Assembly (NCBI GenBank): GCA_020343595.1
Contig: CP070802.1
Coordinates: forward strand, 506,167 to 565,011
Length of the DNA stretch: 58,845 nt
From: Caldifarciminota bacterium
Lineage (GTDB): Bacteria; Hydrothermota; Tepidihabitantia; SM23-42
Direction: 5' to 3'
In this document: positions 52,136-58,845 of the stretch, piece after piece
Layout of the letters: every line of letters begins with the position of its first letter
Numbering within the stretch: position 1 is the first letter of the stretch
Translations under genes and position numbers: made by a program
The notes under the pieces: generated by a model
Seen by the model: the letters and a program-made list of their open reading frames with translations, nothing else
Told to the model about the DNA's origin: nothing
The model's database searches: none

Positions 52136-54277
52136 CTATTCGGTTATTACGATCTTCTCCTGAAAATCATAATTGTCACTACGACATCTCACAAAATAAA
52201 CACCGGCCGGGAGTTCCACGTTCAAAGAAATACTTGCACCGTCTTGCTGACCGATGTCAACTGTCTGTACCAATCTTCCCAGGATATCGTAAAAATCGAA
52301 AGAAGCATCGATCTTGTGTTGCGCCCGCACGTCCAGCTTGATGATACCGCGTGATGGATTCGGATATAGAAAAATAGATGGTGTTTGTTCAGAGAGTTCA
52401 ACCTCCTCAATGCCAACCAGCTGCCCGAATTGCCTCAGTGCCGGATCACCGAAGAGATTATAATGATAGGCGGGCAGCCAGAAAGCAGCATTACCCATGA
52501 AATCATTTCGTGCGATATCATAAGCGATTCCAATGACCCCGTTGCTCATTACAGTATCCTGGAGTAAGCGGTTGTAGAAGTGGTATGGAATTCCACCAAG
52601 GTCTGCTGAACTGGCCCATGAAATACGCGAACTGCTGATCACACTTGAGCCGCCGCGGTACAGAAGCATGGCGCCGAGCCCGGTCTCCTCCGGCTTTCCA
52701 CAAAGGCACGAGCGGAGAAAACAGGTTGAGGGGTGATCATTGTCGAGGAAGTAGACATTTGTGATGTAAAAAGACGTAGGCCACGTGATCTCCGCGTTCT
52801 CAGGCACACTATCGCCGTCATCCCAGGCCCAGAGTTTCCGGGCGTACAACGGAACATTACCGTGATGGCATTCATACATGATCCCCTTGTTCTGCCAGTA
52901 CGCTATATGATTATCCTGTGTAAGGGAATCCGTACAGGACAAGGTACAGGGCCTCAAGCCACCCTTCTCATAGAGAGTAACCGCACTCGTGCGCTCCAGA
53001 ACAGAATCGATCAGCAATTGCTCGCAATAATCGGCGCCGTCCATCCGGGCATTACCAGTATAGTTCTCATTTGCATAATAATAGAGTGCGCCGGTCAACA
53101 ACGAAGCCGTCTTATAACCGATATCGGTATTCGTATCAAAGGCGATCAACTTCGCACATATGTCCTCGATCACACCTTGCTCGCTGAAGGGAATACGCCC
53201 CAGATGCACATCTGCATGGTAATCCGGATCATCCTCACCCATCGGCTGAAAATTCTCTGTATATACTTCTCCGTAATATGAATCGCCGTCACTATTCCAC
53301 GACATGCTGTCGGGGTCGGTCAACTCGGCAAGATAGAGATCACCAGGAATGGGTGAGTAGTCAGGATGATTATACGGGCTGTTCGGGTCGTTATTAAAGG
53401 GAACCAAATTCCGCCACGGCATATCGGTCGAGAAACCGACGAGCAGCACATACTCAATATCCGCCATATTTGCTCTCAAATAATTCCTCAACTTCTGCGG
53501 ACCGTCGACCCCGGTTACATTAGCATCGATGTATTCCCTGGCGACAACGGTCACATCATAGCCCTGGTTCTGCCTGTGCTGAACAAGTGCATCGACTGAA
53601 CTCTGAATCGCCGACGGGATTATGACGCAATAACCGTTCGCCCGCTTGGGCCTATCAGTATGATACCAGACTTGCGCGTTATCCCAATTGTAAATGAGAT
53701 CTTCAGCGACCGCATCGAAAGTGACATCATCGCTCAAACCGTTCCAGTAGATAGCGCGATCGCTTGACGGATGCGGCAAGGTATAATGAATATCCACTGT
53801 TATGTTCTCTGTAAGATACAACATGCCGGAAACCGTATGATATGCAAAATGATTACACGCCACCGTAACCAACGTATACTTGCGCAATCCACCGGTCGAG
53901 ATGATACTGCCATAGGAAGCCGGGTATATTTGATCAGAACGGTAGTACATCTCATTTGCCCATCTGTACTGCTCAAGCAAATCCTCCACAGCAGCCCCGT
54001 ATGATAAAGGAAGGGAAGGTTCAGATGGCGGCACGATAACTTCACCCACCTCCCGCCATGCGCCACGGAAGTCGACCGCCTCTACTATCGCGCCTGGCGG
54101 CAGGGCTATCGTAACCATCCTGCACGGAAGCGCCGGCGCACCGATCGGATTACGGTACGCAGCCTCAGCGACGATCAGATCACCCGAATCTAAACTATAG
54201 TCAGGCGCCGCCACCTCCACCCTCAATACACTTGACCACCCGACCACACAAATCAACAAAGATATCAACACCTTCAC
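52136..54277 (-). CDS. Gingipain-like C25 cysteine peptidase with sorting domain
   Basis: AGGAGG six bases ahead of GTG at 54277 fixes the start; the frame is open to 54343 only by overlap. The 713-residue product has a signal peptide (MKVLISLLICVVGWSS), a long C25 propeptide (about 30-215), and the gingipain core: YCVIIPSAIQSSVDALVQHRQNQGYDVTVV, LVGFSTDMP, VHLGRIPFS, CHHGNVPLYARKLW with the catalytic His, FLRSCLCGKPEE with the catalytic Cys, and MLLYRGGSSVISSS. The C-terminal module is FLYPNPSRGIIKLDV, DILGRLVQTVDI and LPAGVYFVRCR. It probably degrades proteins outside the cell and may activate other precursors. Confidence 0.9.
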   Translation of the reverse strand: MKVLISLLICVVGWSSVLRVEVAAPDYSLDSGDLIVAEAAYRNPIGAPALPCRMVTIALPPGAIVEAVDFRGAWREVGEVIVPPSEPSLPLSYGAAVEDLLEQYRWANEMYYRSDQIYPASYGSIISTGGLRKYTLVTVACNHFAYHTVSGMLYLTENITVDIHYTLPHPSSDRAIYWNGLSDDVTFDAVAEDLIYNWDNAQVWYHTDRPKRANGYCVIIPSAIQSSVDALVQHRQNQGYDVTVVAREYIDANVTGVDGPQKLRNYLRANMADIEYVLLVGFSTDMPWRNLVPFNNDPNSPYNHPDYSPIPGDLYLAELTDPDSMSWNSDGDSYYGEVYTENFQPMGEDDPDYHADVHLGRIPFSEQGVIEDICAKLIAFDTNTDIGYKTASLLTGALYYYANENYTGNARMDGADYCEQLLIDSVLERTSAVTLYEKGGLRPCTLSCTDSLTQDNHIAYWQNKGIMYECHHGNVPLYARKLWAWDDGDSVPENAEITWPTSFYITNVYFLDNDHPSTCFLRSCLCGKPEETGLGAMLLYRGGSSVISSSRISWASSADLGGIPYHFYNRLLQDTVMSNGVIGIAYDIARNDFMGNAAFWLPAYHYNLFGDPALRQFGQLVGIEEVELSEQTPSIFLYPNPSRGIIKLDVRAQHKIDASFDFYDILGRLVQTVDIGQQDGASISLNVELPAGVYFVRCRSDNYDFQEKIVITE

Positions 54278-54349
54278 TCTTGTCCTCCTCTGATACATTA
54301 TACTATTCATGTAAAACCGCGTCAATGCACTGTCTCTACTCATACTGGG

Positions 54350-55033
54350 TCACCATACCATGGGAATCAGCCGATACCTGACCTTCTGCTTGTAAGACTC
54401 ATAGCCAGATAGCTCCCGGGAAAGTAGCCGCTCTTCTTCTATGATACGGGGAACGAGCAACGACGTAGCAGGGATTATCGCGAACAAGGCCCACAGGGAT
54501 CCGAGTGCTGCCGGGCTGAAAAAGAATATCATCAACGCAGCAAAATACATGGGATGACGAACAAGGGAATATGGTCCGGTCGAGACGACTTTTTGGTCTA
54601 CCTCGACATCGACCACCCTGGACGCATACGAATTCTCTCTCAAAACAAGGATGAACAACAGATACCCAAGGAAAACAAACACATCGGCGACAATCACAAC
54701 AGCAACGGGTAATGATGACCAGCCGAACCGGTGATCGAGCCCCGGTATCAAGAATGCAAGCAAATAGAGGATGGTCGAGATTATCTGAGATTTCTTCTGG
54801 AACGGCTCCCTCTCTCTGGTTCGCATGCGGCGCTCAATTAGAGCCGGGTCATTTCTGATCAGATACAACACAACAAAGAACATCGGGATGAATAGAATTG
54901 CCATGAAGACCCAGGCCTGCCAGAACCTGAATGTGCCGGCCGCGCCAAAGAATAAAAGACCCATAACTACAGCACCGGCCCCAAATCTCGCAACTACAGT
55001 TCCTATGAGTTTGGACCTCGGCATCGTGTTCAT
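54350..55033 (-). CDS. Isoprenylcysteine carboxyl methyltransferase-like protein
   Basis: A 227-residue membrane protein with about six helices and the ICMT hallmark TGPYSLVRHPMYFAALMIFFFSP, followed by LVPRIIEEERLLSRELSGYESYKQKVRYRL, which provides the SAM and substrate side. GGGAGG precedes the ATG at 55033. The natural substrate in bacteria is unclear, since CaaX prenylation is absent. It is related to the shorter protein at 21977-22477. Confidence 0.88.
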   Translation of the reverse strand: MNTMPRSKLIGTVVARFGAGAVVMGLLFFGAAGTFRFWQAWVFMAILFIPMFFVVLYLIRNDPALIERRMRTREREPFQKKSQIISTILYLLAFLIPGLDHRFGWSSLPVAVVIVADVFVFLGYLLFILVLRENSYASRVVDVEVDQKVVSTGPYSLVRHPMYFAALMIFFFSPAALGSLWALFAIIPATSLLVPRIIEEERLLSRELSGYESYKQKVRYRLIPMVW

Positions 55034-55346
55034 GATACCTCCCGAGCCACCGAAAAATCACATCACAACAAATCCATACAACTGCGTCAAACACAGACCG
55101 CAAGTGGCTCCACGACACCCAGGAAAGCGGTAATGATCCATTCTAACCAACTCCAGACACATGTCAAGCCTGTTTCATAATCGTTAATCACATCTGATAA
55201 AAACCATGCGCTTACGTGTAGCAACATACTACGCCGCATTGACTGTTCCACAAAGATATCTATAATAGCATGTGCCTCAGAATGATTCCCGAGTAATATT
55301 CACAACGGTCGAAACGATACCCGAACCAACGGGCAGGTTTCCAAAA
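55034..55346. other. Intergenic region between divergent ICMT-like and MFS genes
   Basis: The region has only low-quality short frames on both strands. No promoter pair close to consensus, repeat or RNA gene is recognised. The MFS frame stays open leftward to a GTG at 55272 inside this region, so the true MFS start may be earlier than 55347. Confidence 0.4.
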
Positions 55347-56549
55347 ATGATCGCCGCGCTTCATCACCGTAACTTCCGGCTCTTCTGGTTTGGTCAGATG
55401 ATATCGCTCGTGGGAACATGGATGCAGATTGTAGCCCGCGGTTGGTTGGTACTGCAAATGACAGACTCACCATTTTTACTTGGTCTGGTTTCCATGTTGG
55501 GGACACTGCCGGTTTTGTTTGTCGCTCCGTTTGGTGGAGTCCTGGCCGACAACCTGAACAAGAGAACAGTAGTGATCACAACACAGATCACGGCAATGTT
55601 GCTCGCCTTTGCCCTCGCGACCCTTGTTCTCACCAAACAAGTACAGTACTGGCATATCGTTGTCCTTTCATCGATGCTCGGCATAACGATGGCGATCGAC
55701 GCCCCGACCCGGCAGTCCTTCGTCGTCGAGATGGTAGGTAAGAAAGATCTGCTCAACGCTATCGCCCTCAATTCCTCGATCTTCAACCTCGCGCGCATAT
55801 TAGGACCGGCCATGGCTGGCTTGATAATCAGCGCAATCGGTATCGTTCTCTGCTTCTATGTCAACGGCATAAGTTATCTTGCGGTCATTGCAGGCCTGCT
55901 CCTGATGAGAGGCAATTTTAGTCCGGCCAAGAAAAAGCGGAACCATGTACTGAGAGATATCAGGGATGGCTTCGGCTATGCCCGCCATGACCGAAATATC
56001 ATATCTCTGATCACACTCGTCGCTCTCACCAGTATATTCATCATGCCGTATCTGATGCTCATGCCTGTTTTTGCACGTGATATCTTGCAGGTCGGCGCCA
56101 GGGGGCTTGGGATACTCCTCGCATCAGCGGGTATCGGAGCACTAATCGGCGCCCTTACCCTCGCTCTTTTCAGCGACTACCGCAAAAAGGGCAGATTCGT
56201 CATGGCTGGGAATATAACATTCGTAATTGCCACGATGCTCTTCTCATTATCGAACAACTATCATGTATCTCTGCTACTTCTTTTATTCATTGGTTGGGGA
56301 ATGGTTACGCAAAACGCTTCGATCAACAGCCTGCTGCAGACGATCGCCCCGGACCATCTCCGAGGAAGGATCATGAGTCTTTACGTACTTTTCTTTGTTG
56401 GCATGATGCCTTTTGGCAGTCTTCAGGCCGGCTTTGTCGCCGACCAATTCGGCGCCAAGATATCATTGAGAATTGGTGCCATGATTGTGGCATGTGTCGC
56501 TCTCTTTATCTTCACCAAAAACAGAAAACTTGCCAACCTGGAAGGCTAA
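55347..56549 (+). CDS. MFS transporter (EntS-like, MFS_3)
   Basis: A 400-residue protein with about twelve helices: HRNFRLFWFGQMISLVGTWMQ at the start, FGGVLADNLNKRTVV in the first loop and SINSLLQTIAPDHLRGRIMSLYVLFFVGMMPFGSL near the end. The 55347 start matches the family N-terminus; the frame can also begin at GTG 55272. It probably exports a small molecule. It ends at 56549 just before a terminator shared with the cold-shock gene on the other strand. Confidence 0.9.
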   Translation: MIAALHHRNFRLFWFGQMISLVGTWMQIVARGWLVLQMTDSPFLLGLVSMLGTLPVLFVAPFGGVLADNLNKRTVVITTQITAMLLAFALATLVLTKQVQYWHIVVLSSMLGITMAIDAPTRQSFVVEMVGKKDLLNAIALNSSIFNLARILGPAMAGLIISAIGIVLCFYVNGISYLAVIAGLLLMRGNFSPAKKKRNHVLRDIRDGFGYARHDRNIISLITLVALTSIFIMPYLMLMPVFARDILQVGARGLGILLASAGIGALIGALTLALFSDYRKKGRFVMAGNITFVIATMLFSLSNNYHVSLLLLLFIGWGMVTQNASINSLLQTIAPDHLRGRIMSLYVLFFVGMMPFGSLQAGFVADQFGAKISLRIGAMIVACVALFIFTKNRKLANLEG

Positions 56550-56570
56550 ATTTCGGTTTAATCAGAAAAG

Positions 56571-56597
56571 AAAAGGCCCCCGTAGGGGGGCCTTTTT
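56571..56597. terminator. Bidirectional terminator between MFS and cold-shock genes
   Basis: AAAAGGCCCCC (56571-56581) pairs with GGGGGCCTTTT (56586-56596). T-rich bases follow on both strands (a T run at 56593-56597 on plus; TTTTC on minus), so it can end both the MFS transcript and the cold-shock transcript. Confidence 0.88.
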
Positions 56598-56616
56598 CAC
56601 ATGCATTCAATGCACA

Positions 56617-56820
56617 TTATGCAAGTTCGACATTCGAAGCTTTCGGTCCTTTTGGAGACTGAGTTATTTCAAACTTAACTCTTTCGCCTTCATTAAGGGA
56701 ACGATAACCATCGCCCACTATGTCGCCATAGTGCACAAATACGTCACCGGTTCCGTCTTCTTTTTCAATGAAACCATAGCCTTTTCTGCCATCGAACCAT
56801 TTGACTTTTCCGTAAGTCAT
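56617..56820 (-). CDS. Cold-shock protein (CspA family), copy 2
   Basis: A 67-residue OB-fold protein, MTYGKVKWFDGRKGYGFIEK, nearly identical to the copy at 27261-27464 and ending ASNVELA. The start follows AAAGGAG. RNP1 and RNP2 are intact. The leader and promoter also match copy 1. Confidence 0.96.
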   Translation of the reverse strand: MTYGKVKWFDGRKGYGFIEKEDGTGDVFVHYGDIVGDGYRSLNEGERVKFEITQSPKGPKASNVELA

Positions 56821-56905
56821 ATTTCTCCTTTCAAGTCTTTATTCATTGAGGGGATCGAGAATATGAGTATTCTACTGAACCATCAACAAACTAAATGACT
56901 TATTT
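56821..56905 (-). promoter_or_regulatory. Conserved 5' leader of cold-shock gene 2
   Basis: About 85-nt leader whose ATG-proximal 65 nt align with the leader of copy 1 apart from a few substitutions and a one-base gap. Shared parts are the TTGAAAGGAGAAA site, CCTCAATRAAT and GAATAYTCATATTC. Confidence 0.6.
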
Positions 56906-56912
56906 AACAATT

Positions 56913-56940
56913 ATTATATATACAAAATCCTGGATGTCAA
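56913..56940 (-). promoter_or_regulatory. Promoter of cold-shock gene 2
   Basis: On the minus strand TTGACA (56935-56940) and TATAAT (56913-56918) are 16 bp apart, exactly as in copy 1. Confidence 0.8.
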
Positions 56941-56949
56941 TAGGGATGT

Positions 56950-57010
56950 TATGACGCTCGACGCTATACGCATGACGCTCGACGCGTTACGCTATACGCA
57001 TGACGCCATA
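56950..57010. repeat. Tandem/interspersed short repeat block
   Basis: ATGACGCTCGACGC occurs at 56951 and 56972-56973, and CGCTATACGCATGACGC at 56962-56978 and 56990-57006. The pieces repeat in order but with small changes, giving a low-complexity block of about 60 bp between the cold-shock promoter and the radical SAM gene. It lacks CRISPR-type spacers. Similar repetitive text occurs elsewhere (see findings). Confidence 0.8.
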
Positions 57011-57111
57011 CCGTGCGCCAATAGTCGATTGTCAATCCTTGTTCTATAGTTGTATCTTAGCTTCCCAGCTTCTTAATTTCCGAACCTCTGAATCTCTGCG
57101 CAGCAGAGTTT

Positions 57112-58590
57112 TCAGATTCTCTCAAAAACCTTCCTGAAGTGATAGCCATATATGGCAAAGGTTACGGCGAGGGGAGCCAGCCGCGGCCGGCTGAATACAC
57201 TCCACAGGAAAAGGCGCCAGTAATGAAACCGTTCCTTCCCCTTGATCCCCAGCACAAATATCGACATGATAAAAGCCTTGATCTCGCTCATGCGGAGACG
57301 TCCCAGGCTATTGTGCAGCGGTTTGTAGTTCTCAAGAAATTTCTTGACCCGCGCGTAGAATTGATCAGGGGCATATATCGTCCTGACGATATTCCTGTAG
57401 CCTTCCAGAAGTGTCGCGTACTGCATCTTGGGAACGAAATTTATCGAGCAATCTGTGTTGTCACCCGTTGCTTCCGTCAGCAACCGGTCCTCCCCCTTGA
57501 GACGCTGATAAAGTTTAGTGCCGCGCACCGCGTTCAACAAACCAACCATCGCAGTCACTATTCCACTATTTTGAATGAAGCGTATCTGTCTTTCGAAAAT
57601 CGTCAGCGGATCGCTGTCAAAGCCAACGATAAAACCACCCTGAACCTGAAGCCCGAATCTTTGTATTTTCCTGACGCACTCAACAAGATCGCGATTCTTG
57701 TTCTGCCGCTTGCCGCACTCCGCAAGGCTCTCCTCATCGGGCGTTTCGATACCCACAAAAACCGTATTAAAGTTAGCCTTGACCATCAAATTCATCATTT
57801 CTTCATCATCTGCCAGGTTAACCGAGGCTTGGGTAAGGAAGGTGAACGGATATTTCATACGTTCCATCCACTCCGCGATAGCCGGCAAAACTTCCGCCTT
57901 GAGACTTCGCTTGTTACCAATAAAATTGTCGTCAACGAAAAACACCACACCACGCCAGCCTCGGTCGTAGAGACTCTGTAGTTCGGTAATGACCTGTTGT
58001 TTACTCTTTATACGAGGCCGGTGCCCGTAGAGCAATGGGATGTCGCAGAAATCGCAATCGAACGGGCACCCGCGTGAAAATTGAATACTCATAGACGCAT
58101 ACTTTCTAATATTGAGTAATCTCCAATCCGGGACCGGTGTTTTTGCCAGATCTGCCCACTCGGGAGATGTGTAAATATGCTTGAGTTTTCCTTGACGTAA
58201 ATCATCCAAAAATTGCGGTAGCGTTATTTCCGCCTCATTGAGCACGAGATAATCAACATGCTCATACTCATCATAAGAACTTGTGAACAAAGGTCCCCCG
58301 GCAACAATCTTTACGCCTCTCGCCTTACAGCGCGTAATTACCTCATCAACCGAACACTTCTGAATGGTTGCCGCACTGATAAAGACAAAATCTGCCCATT
58401 CGATATCTCGATCCTTCAATTTTCTTACATTCATATCAACGAGTCGCTTTTCCCATTCATCCGGCAGCATAGCAGCGGCAGTCAGTAACCCAAGCGGCGG
58501 ATTTGTCGTTTTTTTGAAAATAAATCTCAGCGCATATTTGAACGACCAGAATGTGTCCGGATTTTTCGGATAAACAAGAAGTATCTTCAT
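57112..58590 (-). CDS. B12-binding-domain radical SAM protein with C-terminal DUF4070
   Basis: A 492-residue protein. Residues 1-150 form a B12-binding-like Rossmann domain (MKILLVYPKNPDTFWSF, ILSAATIQKCSVDEVI type region), then the radical SAM core with CPFDCDFC (CxxxCxxC, near 180-187), FVDDNFIGNKRSLKAEVLPAI and GGFIVGFDSDP, and a C-terminal DUF4070-type part. Such proteins modify lipids, including hopanoids, or other hydrophobic products. The target is unknown. Confidence 0.9.
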   Translation of the reverse strand: MKILLVYPKNPDTFWSFKYALRFIFKKTTNPPLGLLTAAAMLPDEWEKRLVDMNVRKLKDRDIEWADFVFISAATIQKCSVDEVITRCKARGVKIVAGGPLFTSSYDEYEHVDYLVLNEAEITLPQFLDDLRQGKLKHIYTSPEWADLAKTPVPDWRLLNIRKYASMSIQFSRGCPFDCDFCDIPLLYGHRPRIKSKQQVITELQSLYDRGWRGVVFFVDDNFIGNKRSLKAEVLPAIAEWMERMKYPFTFLTQASVNLADDEEMMNLMVKANFNTVFVGIETPDEESLAECGKRQNKNRDLVECVRKIQRFGLQVQGGFIVGFDSDPLTIFERQIRFIQNSGIVTAMVGLLNAVRGTKLYQRLKGEDRLLTEATGDNTDCSINFVPKMQYATLLEGYRNIVRTIYAPDQFYARVKKFLENYKPLHNSLGRLRMSEIKAFIMSIFVLGIKGKERFHYWRLFLWSVFSRPRLAPLAVTFAIYGYHFRKVFERI

Positions 58591-58782
58591 AATCTTGACA
58601 ACTCCTTTCTATTCCTGCAAAAGGTGATGGCGCCGGACATAAAACTACGCCCATTCACCGTATGTATACTCAATCGAATTCAGTCGGCGTATTTTACATA
58701 TAAAAAGCAGTTCTCGTAACCTACGACATATTTTAAGAACAATATTGCTTTTGTCAATACTAAACTAATATCACTGTATAAA

Positions 58783-58810
58783 GTGAAGGCCCCCATAAGG
58801 GAGCCTTCAC
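58783..58810 (-). terminator. Terminator of a third cold-shock gene
   Basis: GTGAAGGC(C)CCC pairs with GGG(A)GCCTTCAC across a four-base loop, with one mismatched position. On the minus strand it is followed by TTTATAC. It lies 19 bp beyond the stop at 58829. Confidence 0.75.
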
Positions 58811-58828
58811 CTATGCATTTATTGCATA

Positions 58829-58845
58829 TTATGCAAGTTCGACTT
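58829..58845 (-). CDS. C-terminal end of a third cold-shock protein
   Basis: The last 17 bases read on the minus strand as VELA followed by TAA, preceded by a partial Lys codon, the same C-terminus as the copies at 27261-27464 and 56617-56820, and the DNA around the stop is similar (TGCAAGTTCGA). The body lies beyond the window. Confidence 0.72.

Noticed and set aside
56950..57010. CRISPR array
   Set aside because: Repeat units are 14-17 bp, unevenly spaced and directly adjoining, with no spacers and no cas genes.
1..58845. tRNA, rRNA, transposase, integrase or phage genes
   Set aside because: None was found in any intergenic stretch or frame. The largest gene-free stretches are 55034-55346, 56821-57111, 35585-35888 and 27465-28012.

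Overview
The window looks like a chromosomal segment of an uncultured Gram-negative bacterium outside the well-studied phyla. Many secreted proteins end in the same C-terminal module (a PNP-containing strand, a SGR turn, a WDG-D loop, then GVYF-x-R/L and a basic tail), typical of type IX-secretion/FlgD-like sorting domains in the FCB group and in candidate phyla such as WOR-3 (Stahlbacteria). Signal peptides, lipobox-like N-termini and strong GGAGG ribosome sites are common, TGA and TAA are used as ordinary stops, and promoters fit TTGACA-N16/17-TATAAT. The phylum assignment is an inference from protein style, not from a marker gene.

Layout: 1-24265 is almost entirely minus strand: a truncated S8 protease, SRAP, an M23-like peptidase and a propeller protein, threonine aldolase, small orphan genes, a C25-like protease, MsrAB, an ECF sigma/anti-sigma pair, a four-gene corrinoid methyltransferase operon (16111-19898: homocysteine methyltransferase, corrinoid protein, B12 reactivation protein, MttB-like methyltransferase), then YjbQ, cyclophilin, a DMT transporter, a membrane methyltransferase, an Fe-S aldo-keto reductase and KptA. 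From 24338 a plus-strand MarR-type operon starts at a promoter overlapped by a 13-bp inverted repeat. 26398-32287 holds a small kinase, a cold-shock gene, a glycosyltransferase-like gene, a metallophosphoesterase, an M6-type metalloprotease and a cupin. 32499-35584 holds an SLC41/MgtE-type transporter with a PhoU/TrkA-C partner, a GNAT-YoaP protein and a nickel superoxide dismutase with a Sec signal. 37696-44022 is a tight six-gene minus-strand operon: alpha-oxoamine synthase, DUF3419/BtaA-like, GNAT, UbiA-like, diacylglycerol-kinase-like and ThiL-like. 44250-58845 holds a 47-aa Arg-rich peptide gene, an FG-GAP protein interrupted by an in-frame TGA, a PlsC-like protein without the usual catalytic His, M28 and C25 proteases, an OYE-family reductase without a canonical full-length start, an MFS transporter, a second cold-shock gene, a radical SAM protein and the tail of a third cold-shock gene.

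The most promising undescribed system is the 37696-44022 operon. Its gene content suggests a sphingolipid-like or amino-lipid pathway: an SPT-type condensing enzyme, a possible GNAT N-acyltransferase, a lipid kinase, an aminocarboxypropyl transferase, a prenyltransferase-like membrane enzyme and an AIRS/ThiL-fold kinase. The second is the corrinoid operon, which looks like a methionine synthase split into separate proteins, with the folate module replaced by an MttB-type quaternary-amine methyltransferase. A broader theme is extracellular proteolysis: six proteases (S8, M23, M6, M28 and two C25-like) and several propeller or FG-GAP proteins, most with the shared sorting domain. No rRNA, tRNA, transposase, integrase or CRISPR array was seen.
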